Positions 45,928-55,270 of a stretch of DNA of 64,000 nucleotides are shown one piece after another. A model generated the notes under the pieces. It saw only the letters and a program-made list of their open reading frames with translations, was not told where the DNA came from and searched no databases. Within the stretch, counting starts at the first letter, position 1, and the number at the start of each line of letters is the position of its first letter. Source of the DNA: Marinomonas rhodophyticola. Lineage in GTDB: Bacteria; Pseudomonadota; Gammaproteobacteria; Pseudomonadales; Marinomonadaceae. The stretch lies in assembly GCF_026113935.1 (NCBI RefSeq), contig NZ_JAPEUL010000007.1, positions 1,070,784 through 1,134,783 of the forward strand, written 5' to 3'. The position numbers were made by a program, and so were the translations under genes.

Positions 45928-47406
45928 TTAGGCTTGGTGGTCGCCTCGTTTTACCTGCATGCGGCGTAAGAATTCTGACATGATTTGCATGTAGAGTTCG
46001 TCGCCGATGTATTTGTCTTCTACACCACGGTCGATGCTTGGGTTATCGTTCACTTCGATAACGTAGCCTCGGCCATTGATTTCTTTTACGTCTACGCCAT
46101 ATAAGCCTTCGCCAATCGGTTTGGTGGCAGCAATAGCGGCTTGTAACACGCGACGTGGTACTTCAAAGGTGGGTAAGGTATCAAAACCACCACTTTGGCT
46201 TTTGCTGCCTGTGTGTTGGTAGATTTGCCAGTGATTTTTCACCATGTAGTAACGGCAGGCAAAAATCGGTTTGTTGTTCAGTATGCCGATACGCCAGTCA
46301 AATTCCGTGTAGAGATACTCTTGCACTAATAGCAAAGACGATTTCTTAAACAGAGTATTTAAGCTCTCGGTTAAGGCTTCACGGTTTTCAGCTTTGATCA
46401 CGCCTTTGGAGAAGGCACCATCAGGGATCTTCACGACCATTGGGTAACTGATTACAGCTTCCAAGGCATCTTCTACGTTGCTTTCACCTTTATGAACGAT
46501 GCGTGTTTTTGGGCAAGGCACTTTATGGGTGTTAAACAAATCGGCTAAGTAGACTTTGTTGGTACAACGCATGATGGATTGTGGGTCGTCCATAACAACT
46601 AAGCCTAGGCCTTCTGCTTTTTTCGCGAATCGATAGGTATGGTGGTCGATGTTGGTGGTTTCACGAATAAACAAGCCATCGTATTCAGGTAGACGCATGA
46701 TGTCTTTCGGGCCAATAAGGTCAACATGAATGCCAAGTTGCTTACCCGCTTGGATAAACTTTTTAATAGCCTGGTCGTCGCTGGGAGGCATGGCTTCTTC
46801 TGGGTTAACCAGAATAGCCATGTCAAATTTCGCTGCGCGCTGGATACGGCCTTTGCTCCACACTTTGTTGCTAAAGGCTTCTAATGATTCTGCGAAGAGC
46901 GTTTCTTCTGCGTCGGTCAGTTTGCTTTGTGATGTAGAAAATAAGGCGGTGACTTGCCACTCTTTGCGGAATTTTAAAGTAACTTCTAATACTGGGCTTG
47001 GGAAACTTTCAAACAGTTTGCGTGCGAATTCCTTCATCTCTGGATGAACGGTTTTGCCGAAAACACAGTGGAATTTCATTTCCATGGGCGCTTCTGGTTT
47101 AGCGAGTTTTTTCGCGAGCAATGGCAGCCACTGTGAGATCTCAAGCTCATAAAGATCTTTTTTGCTTAGGTCGTTCAGTACACGCACAGACGGCATAACG
47201 TGATGACCTCGGCTTTCTGCTAATAAAGAGCAGTAGTAGCCGTCTGATAGGTATTTGCTGTTTTTACAAAGATTGATGATTCGAATGCGGCCTTGGCTTT
47301 TTGTTGCTGCCAAGTTGAGGTATTGAGTAAAGGTGATTACGCGGTCGCTGGGCAAAAAGGCTGACCAATCTTTTGCCTGATCAACAACAATGTACGTCTG
47401 TGACAT
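45928..47406 (-). CDS. RimK-like ATP-grasp ligase with RLAN-type N-terminal domain
   Basis: This 492-residue protein has an N-terminal alpha/beta domain (about 1-150; YIVVDQAKDWSAFLPSDRVI and DGYYCSLLAESRGHHVMPS) like the RimK-like-associated N-terminal domain. An ATP-grasp ligase domain follows (about 190-490): DGLFIRETTNIDHHTYRFA, VVKIPDGAFSKGVIKA, the catalytic Arg in EFDWRIGILNNKP, and Mg ligands in VIEVNDNPSIDRGVED. ATP-grasp enzymes make amide bonds by acyl-phosphate chemistry, so a peptide or amino acid ligation is expected; substrates are unknown. It is divergent from a GNAT-C39 gene, a recurring partner as I recall from comparative work on amidoligases. Confidence 0.88.
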   Translation of the reverse strand: MSQTYIVVDQAKDWSAFLPSDRVITFTQYLNLAATKSQGRIRIINLCKNSKYLSDGYYCSLLAESRGHHVMPSVRVLNDLSKKDLYELEISQWLPLLAKKLAKPEAPMEMKFHCVFGKTVHPEMKEFARKLFESFPSPVLEVTLKFRKEWQVTALFSTSQSKLTDAEETLFAESLEAFSNKVWSKGRIQRAAKFDMAILVNPEEAMPPSDDQAIKKFIQAGKQLGIHVDLIGPKDIMRLPEYDGLFIRETTNIDHHTYRFAKKAEGLGLVVMDDPQSIMRCTNKVYLADLFNTHKVPCPKTRIVHKGESNVEDALEAVISYPMVVKIPDGAFSKGVIKAENREALTESLNTLFKKSSLLLVQEYLYTEFDWRIGILNNKPIFACRYYMVKNHWQIYQHTGSKSQSGGFDTLPTFEVPRRVLQAAIAATKPIGEGLYGVDVKEINGRGYVIEVNDNPSIDRGVEDKYIGDELYMQIMSEFLRRMQVKRGDHQA

Positions 47407-47677
47407 TGGCTTTATTTTTCCTTATAAAATAGCGCGTTAACGCGCTTCATAGCCTAGTATTAAGGCGTTTTGGTGGTTTTATACACCCTGAATTTGTGCG
47501 GATAGTGCGCTTGTTTTACTGTTTTAACAATAGACTAATATAAAAAAATAAAAAGTCTTTTTAGGAAAAAAATGGTCTATCTTTTGCTATCTTTTACATA
47601 AGTTTCGCCCTAGAATGCGCGAAAATTCCTCTATTCATTGGTTGGCTTATTCTATTCTGCTTGGGTTTGAATGATCA

Positions 47678-47707
47678 GCCATTGGATGGCCCTAATGGCT
47701 TTTTGCC
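47678..47707 (+). other. Hairpin with T run in the leader of the GNAT-C39 gene
   Basis: Arms gccatt and aatggc (47678-47683, 47694-47699, extendable by two weak pairs) are followed by TTTTT, only about 20 bases before the ATG at 47724. It resembles an attenuator or a weak terminator. The 317 bases between the divergent genes (47407-47723) hold nothing else that I recognise beyond promoter-like AT-rich sequence. Confidence 0.45.
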
Positions 47708-47723
47708 CCTCTGAGACGATGTC

Positions 47724-48866
47724 ATGAGCACCAGTACTTCTGCAAATATTGAGATACGTTTAGCCAGTTTAGACGATTTAAAAGCTCTGCTTATTTTGGA
47801 AAGTAAGTCGTTTTCCGGTGACCGTTTGAGTCGTCGTAGCTTTCGTCATGCGATTACCAGTTCCGGCTCAGCTTTATTTGTTGCACACCAAGAAGAAGGC
47901 GAACTTTTAGGTTATGCCCTGTTACACCTTCGTCAAGGTACTCGTTTGGCACGTTTGTATTCCCTTGCCGTTTCGCCTGACGCACGAGGTCTTGGAATTG
48001 GTAAGTTGCTAATTCAAGCATGTGAGAAAAAAGCCCTCAAGAAAGGTAAGATGTTACTGCGCTTAGAAGTTAGTGATGTGAATCATAATGCCATCGCTCT
48101 GTATCAGAAAATGGGCTATAAGGAATTTGGCCACTACGATGCCTATTATGAAGACCAAACGGATGCGATTCGTATGCAAAAACGTTTGCGTCATGCGGGT
48201 AGCGAGCAAACCACGCGAGCTATGCCTTGGTTAGCACAAGGTACACCATTTACTTGCGGACCCGCTTCTTTGCAAATGGTGCTGTCGGCGTTACATGCGG
48301 ATTATCAAGCAACACCAAACGATGAATTAGAGATTTGGCGTGAGGCCACGACGATCTTTATGACCTCTGGTCATGGCGGTTGCCATCCTATGGGGTTGGC
48401 GTTGGCGGCGAAGAAACGCGGTTTGTCAGCGGACGTTTGGCTGAGTGAAGAGGGACCGCTGTTTGTCGACAGCGTGCGTAACGAGCTGAAAAAAAGCGTC
48501 ATTACTCGCGTACATGAAAGTTTCGCCCAACAATGTGATGAGGTTGGTGTTCCCTTGCACTACAGTGCGATGCCCTTGGCTCAGTTGATCGAAGCATTTG
48601 ATGATGGTGCCTTAGCGATTATCCTGATTAGCACCTTTAGGATGGACGGTAAAAAATCTCCTCATTGGGTGGTGATGTCGGGTTACGATGAGCATTGTAT
48701 TTTAGTGCACGACCCTGATTTAGATGATGATAAAAAATTGCCTGATGATCCGCCAAGCCCATTAGATTGCCAGTTTGTACCCATTGCTCGTGATGAGTTT
48801 GAGAAAATGTCGCGCTTTGGGCAAAGTCGTTTACAAGCCACTGTTGTGCTATGGCCAAAACCATAA
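47724..48866 (+). CDS. GNAT acetyltransferase fused to C39-like papain-fold peptidase
   Basis: A 380-residue two-domain protein. The N-terminal GNAT (about 8-155) resembles RimI, with motif A SPDARGLGIGKLL (84-96) and NAIALYQKMGYKE. The C-terminal domain (about 165-375) is a papain-like fold of the C39/DUF3335 type: Cys178 in TPFTCGPASLQM, His314 in SPHWVVMSG and Asp330 in LVHDPD form a plausible catalytic triad. It can acetylate an amine and cleave or transfer a peptide. It is divergent from the RimK-like ligase, and together they look like a small peptide synthesis/processing module. The substrate is unknown. Confidence 0.88.
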   Translation: MSTSTSANIEIRLASLDDLKALLILESKSFSGDRLSRRSFRHAITSSGSALFVAHQEEGELLGYALLHLRQGTRLARLYSLAVSPDARGLGIGKLLIQACEKKALKKGKMLLRLEVSDVNHNAIALYQKMGYKEFGHYDAYYEDQTDAIRMQKRLRHAGSEQTTRAMPWLAQGTPFTCGPASLQMVLSALHADYQATPNDELEIWREATTIFMTSGHGGCHPMGLALAAKKRGLSADVWLSEEGPLFVDSVRNELKKSVITRVHESFAQQCDEVGVPLHYSAMPLAQLIEAFDDGALAIILISTFRMDGKKSPHWVVMSGYDEHCILVHDPDLDDDKKLPDDPPSPLDCQFVPIARDEFEKMSRFGQSRLQATVVLWPKP

Positions 48867-48993
48867 GGTGTTTTGGCCGTTATTGGTTTTGACTGAAGCT
48901 CACGTTACACTGTTGGCACATTTAGCCGATAGGCTGTTTTATCGATGAAGGTATTGGTTCGCGTCTGCTTGCCAATACAGAGTAGGCGACCTT

Positions 48994-49614
48994 ATGCAGT
49001 ATGTTTCCACCCCTCGACTGATACTCCGCAACTTTCTTCCAAGCGATGCTGAGGCATTATTTGACTATCTTGCTGACCCCCGTGCTAATTGTTTTCTGGA
49101 TGAAAAACTGAATAGTCTTGACGAGGCGAGAGCCGATGCAGAGCAACGCAGCAAAAGCAATAACCACTTGGCAGTCTGTTTAAAAGACACTGGGCGCGTG
49201 ATTGGCGATCTGTTTCTCTACCCTGAAGAAAAGTTCATGCTAGAAGAGGCTAAAGGGTTATCTGTTCAAGCTCTAGAGCCTGTTGAGGCAGATACCTACT
49301 CGGTTGGCTGGAATTTCAATGCTCAATTCGAAGGCAAAGGTTATGCTTATGAAAGCGCAGCCGCTTTATTTGAGTATTTGTTTCAGCAAAAAAATGTCAG
49401 ACGCATTTACGCTTATGTGGAAGACGATAATCATCGCTCTCAAGCTTTGTGTGAAAAACTGGGCATGCGTCAAGAAGGTTGTTTCATGGAGTTTGTGACG
49501 TTTGTTAATCATGACGATGGCACGCCTAAATACGAAAATACCTACCAGTACGCCATCTTGAAAAAAGAGTGGCTAAAGCAAAGAAGTCTAGAGCAAGAAA
49601 GCGAAGAGCGTTAG
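48994..49614 (+). CDS. GNAT-family acetyltransferase (RimJ/RimL type)
   Basis: A 206-residue acetyltransferase starting MQYVSTPRLILRNFLPSD, the RimJ/RimL-like opening. The GNAT core includes GRVIGDLFLYPEEKFML, then VGWNFNAQFEGKGYAYESAA (motif A, G-K-G-Y) and RIYAYVEDDNHRSQALCEKLGM. Such enzymes often modify protein N termini or spermidine-like amines; the substrate is unknown. It lies 127 bases after the GNAT-C39 gene and may share its transcript, though no tight coupling is seen. Confidence 0.85.
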   Translation: MQYVSTPRLILRNFLPSDAEALFDYLADPRANCFLDEKLNSLDEARADAEQRSKSNNHLAVCLKDTGRVIGDLFLYPEEKFMLEEAKGLSVQALEPVEADTYSVGWNFNAQFEGKGYAYESAAALFEYLFQQKNVRRIYAYVEDDNHRSQALCEKLGMRQEGCFMEFVTFVNHDDGTPKYENTYQYAILKKEWLKQRSLEQESEER

Positions 49615-49706
49615 CTTTTCATTATTGCACAAAAATACAAGTGAACCTTCTTTAGACTTGTTATGGTCTAATTCATTACAGGACATTGAGTCGTAAGGAG
49701 AATTTT

Positions 49707-50776
49707 ATGACGTGTGCTTTTTTTAGTGACAACATGGCAGGTGCGTCCGAAGCCGTATTTAAAGCCATGATGGAAGCCGCGCAGGGTGATGCGATGCCTT
49801 ATGGTGGCGATGATGGTACGGCACAAGTAACACGTATGTTGTCGGATTTTTTGAATGCGATGTGGATGTTTTTTTGGTATCGACTGGAACGGCGGCGAAC
49901 GTGTTGAGTATAGCAGCATTGACCCCGCCTTGGGGCAGTGTGTTGTGTCACTCTGAAAGCCATTTGTTGAATGACGAATGTACTGCGCCGGAGTTTTATA
50001 CCAGTGGTGCACGTTTTGTTGGTATTGGTGGTGCTGACGCGAAGATGGATCCAGCTCAGCTGCAAAAACTGGTGGCTCAAAAAATCGGTGATGTGCATTC
50101 TTGTCAGCCGTCTGTGATTAGCTTGTCACAAGTGACGGAAGTGGGCAGTGTCTATTCATTAGAGGAAATTAGAGCCATTACGGATGTGGCAAAAGTGGCT
50201 GGTCTTCCTGTTCATATGGATGGTGCACGTTTTGCCAATGCTTTGTTGGCCTTAGGTTGTACCCCAGCAGAAATGACATGGAAAGCGGGTATTGATATTT
50301 TGTCTTTTGGGGCGACCAAGAATGGTGTGATGACTGGTGAGGCGATTGTTGTTTTCAAATCGTCATTCGAAAGCAAGGGCATAGACAGTAATAAAGTGGC
50401 GCAAGAGTTGGCTTATCGTCGTAAGCGTGGTGGTCATTTATTATCAAAAATGCGTGTGGTTTCCTCGCAAATGATGGCTTATTTAAGCAACGATGAATGG
50501 CGACGTAATGCGACCCACGCCAATGCCATGATGGCTTTATTACAGGAAGGTTTGAAAACCGTTCCTGGTGTAAAAATTAATACGCCAGCTCAGGCGAACA
50601 TGCTGTTTTGTACCTTGCCTTTGGACATGATGCGACATCTTCAGGCGGAAGGTTTTGGCTTTTATACTGGGCGCTGGGAAGAGGGCGTTATTCGTCTGGT
50701 TACTTCATTCCAAACGCCAAAAGCGGGTGTGGAGGCTTTTATTGACAGTGCTAGACGATTCTCTCTGCTTTACTAG
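49707..50776 (+). CDS. ltaE: Low-specificity threonine aldolase (frameshift)
   Basis: The PLP enzyme cleaves threonine or allo-threonine to glycine and acetaldehyde. The N-terminal piece (MTCAFFSDNMAGASEAVFKAM, PYGGDD) and the rest are in different frames. One T added to the run 49847-49852 gives LSDFFECDVDVFLVSTGTAANVL, about 356 residues. Other marks are the HMDGARFANAL motif and the Schiff-base lysine in SFGATKNGVMTGEA. AAGGAG precedes the ATG. A long stem terminator follows at 50805. Confidence 0.9.
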
Positions 50777-50804
50777 GTGTTCGCTTTTATTAAGTTGCTA
50801 AGGG

Positions 50805-50850
50805 AAAAGGCTATTCCCAACTGATTTCTGTGTTGGAAAATAGCCTTTTT
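50805..50850. terminator. Bidirectional terminator
   Basis: An imperfect long stem: aaaaggctatt and aatagcctttt, with inner cccaac/gttgg pairing, and T's at the end. It separates the convergent ltaE and BCCT genes. Confidence 0.85.
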
Positions 50851-50859
50851 ATAATTGTT

Positions 50860-52454
50860 TTATTTCATTTCTGACATCAGCCCTTTAAGTAAGCTATAAC
50901 AGAGTATGATTAAAATGACAGCAAAGGGTAGTCCTGTGGTGACAACGCCAGCTTGAAGTGCCTGTAATGCTTGCGAACCTCCACCGACCAGCAATCCAAT
51001 GGCAATTAGTGCAATCATTGATGCCCAAAATACTCTTTGGCGTACCAGGGTATCAACTTTACCACCTGAGGCAATGCTATCAATTACGATAGCCCCAGAG
51101 TCTGCAGAAGTGACGAAGAATATGACTAGCAGTACAATAGATAAAGCCGATAAAAAACCAGACATTGGTAATTCACCATACATTTGAAAGAGCGCAAGGG
51201 ATACGCTTGAAATACCATTAGCTAATTCACCACTATTGCTTTCTACTAGGTCTATTCCTGTACCGCCTATAATGCCAAACCAGATACCGATGAAGATCGA
51301 TGGAACGATAAACACTGCAAGGAAAAACTCTCGAATGGTACGTCCTTTAGAAATACGTGCCATGAACATACCAACAAATGGTGACCAGCTAATCCACCAA
51401 GCCCAATAAAAGATAGTCCATCCATGGAACCAAGTAGAATCATCACGGCCTATCCAATTAGATAGAGGGAGTATTTCTTTTCCATAGGAAATAAACGTAT
51501 TTCCTATGGAATGAAGTAATCCTAATGTATTACCGATAACGAGTACTATTGCTAGCAAAACAATGGCTAAGATAATATTCAAATTACTTAAAAAACGAAC
51601 GCCTTTATCCATTCCTCTGATAATAGAAAAAAAGTAATTATTGTGATTAGTATAATGACAATAACTTGTGTTGTTGTGGTATCTGGGATGTTAAATAAGT
51701 AATTTAAGCCACTTGCTGCTTGTTGTGCGCCAAGACCAAGTGATGTTGCCAGACCAAAGACCGTGGCAATAGCGGCTAATATGTCAATGATATTGCCCAT
51801 TGTTCCCCAGCATTTCTCGCCTAGAATAGGGTAGAAAGCAGAACGAATGGTAAATGGCATGCCTTTATTGTAACTAAAGAAAGCCAGAGCAAGGCCTACT
51901 ATTCCAAACGTTGCCCAACCATGAATACCCCAATGAAATAGAGCGGAAGATAGAGCAAGATTTTTTGCTTCAGGTGTTCGTGCTTCTACATTTAATGGAG
52001 TACCGTACCAATCTGTATAATAGGCAACAGGCTCTGCAACGCCCCAGAAAAGCAGCCCTATGCCGACACCAGATGCAAATAACATGCAGTACCAAGAAAA
52101 GGTTGAGAATTCTGCTTTTGAGCTGTCTCCCCCTAATCTAATTTTCCCTAGAGGGGAGGCTGCAATTGCAATACAGAATAGTACGATGGCATTCACGGAA
52201 ATCATAAAAAACCAATCAAAGTTATTAATTACCCAAGTTCTAGAGGCTATTAATATTTCATTTGCTTTACTGGGCATGAGTAAAGTGAAAGTTATAAAAA
52301 TGGCCATTAATAAAGCGCTTGTGCTAAATACAGGGTTATGAATATCAAAACCTAGAAAACGGACGTTATCTTGTCCCGCTTTGTAGTTTGTTGTGTAATC
52401 TAGCGACCTGTTTTTTGATGATTTTTTGAGCTTGTCATTATCTGTTTGTTCCAT
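50860..52454 (-). CDS. BCCT-family betaine/choline-type transporter (frameshift)
   Basis: A 12-helix carrier of the betaine-choline-carnitine family, about 530 residues. The N-terminal part contains FASGVGIGLLFWGVAEPVAYY and HWGIHGWATFGIVGLALAFF. The later part has FHGWTIFYWAWWISWSPFVG with the Trp box that binds quaternary ammonium groups. A missing T in the run at 51627-51633 (minus strand) breaks the frame; restoring it gives TFFSIIRGMDKGVRFLSNLN. It follows tmpB by 53 bases, so it probably imports the trimethylammonium substrate or product of that pathway. SD GAGAGAA precedes ATG 52454. Confidence 0.9.
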
Positions 52455-52507
52455 TGTGATTCTCTCTTTTTAGTTATTAAAACGACCAGGTTAGCCGAAC
52501 GTTCTTT

Positions 52508-53128
52508 TTATGCACTTACTCCTGACATAGCGATATCAATTGAACTTTTTCCCATGGTTTGGGAGCCTACATATTGTTTAGAAAAAGCGGGTCTTGAGAA
52601 AATTTTACGAACTAATGGCTCAAAGTATTCTAAAGGTTTGGTTGGATAATCTGGGTCGAATGATGCTTGGTCCCATTTTTCGCAAAACTCAACACACTTT
52701 TGGTACCAAGGGTGATCCTTAAGATAGTCACGTTCATTTGGGTTACCACCAAAAAAGTGGATGTAGTAATAGTTTTGAAATAAACCGTGCTGGTTGATAA
52801 TCCAAGTTACTTCTGGTCGTACGTATGGCCGTATGATCGAGGCGGCAAGTTGAGAATGGTTATATGGTGAAAGGTCATCTCCTATATCGTGTATAAGGGC
52901 TGCAAGCACCATTTCTTCATCTGCTCCATCTGCTTCGGCCCTTGTTGCTGTTTGTAAGGAATGTTCTAGTCTGGAAACCTGATAACCCGATAGGGTATTT
53001 TCAAGATTTCTGAGAGCAGTAAGAATGCGATCAGGTAAACCAGCAGCGTATTCGCTCTCGTGTTTTTCTAAAAATTCATATTCTTCTTTTGTGCCATCTT
53101 TCATTTGGCGGAATTGTACTTTGTGCAT
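52508..53128 (-). CDS. tmpB: HD-domain mixed-valent diiron oxygenase, PhnZ/TmpB type
   Basis: A 206-residue HD-fold protein. The motif order EHSLQTATRAEADGADEE, then AALIHDIGDDLSPYNHS (the HD pair) and the Trp-Ile-Ile strand WIINQHGLFQNYYYIHFFGG matches the PhnZ/TmpB oxygenases that cleave the C-P bond of hydroxylated aminoethylphosphonates. Metal ligands would be the His in HSLQ, H-D in IHDIGD, His in NQHG and a later Asp (WDQASFDPDY). By pairing with a 2OG-oxygenase of the butyrobetaine type, TmpB is preferred over PhnZ. The expected reaction is hydroxy-TMAEP plus O2 to glycine betaine and phosphate. Confidence 0.8.
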   Translation of the reverse strand: MHKVQFRQMKDGTKEEYEFLEKHESEYAAGLPDRILTALRNLENTLSGYQVSRLEHSLQTATRAEADGADEEMVLAALIHDIGDDLSPYNHSQLAASIIRPYVRPEVTWIINQHGLFQNYYYIHFFGGNPNERDYLKDHPWYQKCVEFCEKWDQASFDPDYPTKPLEYFEPLVRKIFSRPAFSKQYVGSQTMGKSSIDIAMSGVSA

Positions 53129-53141
53129 TTATTTCTCCTGC

Positions 53142-54267
53142 TTATTGCTTGTTCATGCTAAGAGCTTTTTTTTTGAGGGCGATATAGCGTCCTTTGAACT
53201 CATCAAGGTCAATATAGGCACCTTGTAAATGTCGATATCCTTCATTGGGATCAAAAGAGGTACGACCATGTAATACACGAGTGTTGTGAAACATTTGAAG
53301 CTGACCAGGCTCCAACTTAAAACGCCATTCAAAGCGTGGGTTAGAGAATAATTGTCCTAACCTTTGACGTGCACGATGGAAGACTTTCAGTTCTTCTGGT
53401 TTTAGTAGAGGTAGAAAATCTAGTCTAGGACTGTAGGCGACCCCTTCGACTCGTCCAGTTGAATCTAGCTGAATCATGGTGCGTCGTTCGATAAGGTCGA
53501 CATCTTGGTCGAAGTGACGATATCTAACTGGTATTTTGCTAAGTAATTCAACACCATGAGGGTCTTCTTTACGTAATTGCTCAACAACCGCTAAACTATC
53601 AACTAGTGTGGATAGGCCGCCAGTGGTTTCATTTTGAATACAGTGCAGTAGCTGAACACCAGGCATTGGATCACGATAAGGGTTGTCTGTATGTGCCCCA
53701 AGAGATATTGAGCGATATGCTAAATCGTTTGAGTCTGGCCGTGTGTATACTTCAAAGTATTTCCCAAAGTTGGTTTGACGCACGTGCCCAAAAAACTCAG
53801 CCACTTCTAGCACTGCATCAGGACGTTCAGGCACGCCATTTATGATAACGAGACCATACTCTAAAAAAGTTTCTAGTGCTTTAAAGAGTCCAGTTGGGGA
53901 TTTTAGATCTTCATATTCCACATAGAAGATAGATTTATCAACATCACTTAACCATGATGTTGTCGCAGGAGTCCCATCCCAATAGTCAAAATCTGCATAG
54001 AATTCTCTAATGTCATAAGTTCCTGTATAACCGTCGCTAAATGATATTCTTAGTTTATTTTCTGATATAAACTCTATGTGATTAATGCAAAGGTCTTCGG
54101 GAAGCTGATGTGGATCGAAAAGACGTTGTTTGGTTACTTTGTCTAAATTGTGTTCGTCTTGGCAGCGTTCTCGTAGCCATAAAGCGTGCAATTCAGTGGT
54201 TTCCCCATCAAAATTGCTGAATAGAGCATTATTATCTTTGTTAACTGAAAAAGGTTACTTGTTTCAT
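53142..54267 (-). CDS. tmpA: 2-oxoglutarate-dependent dioxygenase, GBBH/TmpA type (frameshift at N terminus)
   Basis: An Fe(II)/2OG oxygenase of the gamma-butyrobetaine hydroxylase family. An N-terminal domain (HALWLRERCQDEHNL near residue 30) precedes the double-stranded beta-helix. Iron ligands are in GAHTDNPYRDP (H-x-D) and the distal His in TRVLHGRTSF, with 2OG-binding Arg right after. The start codon ATG 54267 (SD GAGGGG) is one frame off: removing a T from the run 54248-54252 gives MKQVTFSVNKDNNALF, about 374 residues. The adjacent TmpB/PhnZ-like gene suggests hydroxylation of 2-(trimethylammonio)ethylphosphonate rather than butyrobetaine. Confidence 0.8.
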
Positions 54268-54357
54268 ATTTGCCCCTCTTTTGTGTAAGGGGAAGTATCT
54301 CTTTTATTACGGTTACAAGGCAGGCTTAAACTCTAATAGATAACATGCGAAACTCTA

Positions 54358-55266
54358 ATGATAAAAGAAACTGACTTTCCATCCATCTCGGCACTTATTG
54401 CATTTGAGATGACTGTAAAAAAAGGCTCAATGACTAGCGCGGCTGAAGAATTAGGAATCACTCAGCCGTTAGTCTCCCAACGTATTCGAGCGTTAGAGGA
54501 ATATGTTGGAGGGGTTTTACTAGATCGATCTAAGAAACCAGTGGTAGCAACTGATGCAGGCCAAAAATTTTATAAGGAGATGAGAAATGGCTTAGGACCG
54601 CTTTTGTCTTCGTTAGAAACAATAAGATCTAGCTTGGTTGAGACAAAGGTAAAAGTGTCTATTAGTGCTTATTTCGGTTTTGCTTTTTATTGGTTGATGC
54701 CAAGGTTGACTGAATTACAACGAGAGTTTCCCGATTATTTGTTTGAAATTCGTCCTACGAATAGCAAGCAGGATATGCTTTTGTTGAATTCTGACATCTC
54801 GTTTCATTTTTGTAATGAATTGGGGCAGTATAAGTTTGAGAAATTACTTATAGAAGAAGAGGTGTTTCCGGTATGCTCCCCAGACTTGGCAAAAAAATTA
54901 AACCTCTTCCCAGGAAAAACATTGGGAGACCTCAGGTCGCTGCCACTTTTGCATAAAGATCAAAATGATCCTAGGTGGATAAATTGGTTTAACTGGGCGT
55001 CTACTTTAGGTGTTTGTATTTCGGATCAGCCTATTACTTTTTGTTATCAAAATTATCCACTTGTTGTGGAGGCGGCCATTGCTGGACAAGGCATTTGTCT
55101 GGGGTGGGGAGGTTTGTTAGATAGACAAATTAAGGAAGGAAAACTGATCGCACTCAATCCGGTCCTTAAGTCACCAAGACGCGGTTATCATATTTGTTCT
55201 GACTATAAATCTACCGCAACAATAGGGTTGGTCGTTGACTGGTTTATTAATGAGGTAAGTAAATAA
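54358..55266 (+). CDS. LysR-family regulator of the phosphonate/betaine operon
   Basis: The 302-residue LysR protein has an N-terminal winged helix (LIAFEMTVKKGSMTSAAEEL, then TQPLVSQRIRALEEYVGG) and an effector domain from about residue 90. It faces tmpA across about 90 bases and lies at the head of the BCCT/tmpB/tmpA operon, so it is the obvious regulator. The effector would be the phosphonate, glycine betaine or a product. Its helix-turn-helix most resembles GcvA/AmpR-type LysR proteins (MTSAAEELGITQPLVSQ). It is convergent with an AraC gene that begins at 56093 on the other strand. Confidence 0.87.
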   Translation: MIKETDFPSISALIAFEMTVKKGSMTSAAEELGITQPLVSQRIRALEEYVGGVLLDRSKKPVVATDAGQKFYKEMRNGLGPLLSSLETIRSSLVETKVKVSISAYFGFAFYWLMPRLTELQREFPDYLFEIRPTNSKQDMLLLNSDISFHFCNELGQYKFEKLLIEEEVFPVCSPDLAKKLNLFPGKTLGDLRSLPLLHKDQNDPRWINWFNWASTLGVCISDQPITFCYQNYPLVVEAAIAGQGICLGWGGLLDRQIKEGKLIALNPVLKSPRRGYHICSDYKSTATIGLVVDWFINEVSK

Positions 55267-55270
55267 TCAG

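Noticed and set aside
52508-54267. phnY-phnZ pathway for 2-aminoethylphosphonate
   Set aside because: The 2OG enzyme has the butyrobetaine hydroxylase-type N-terminal domain, and the operon includes a BCCT carrier, so the trimethylated substrate (tmpAB) fits better. It remains a possible alternative.
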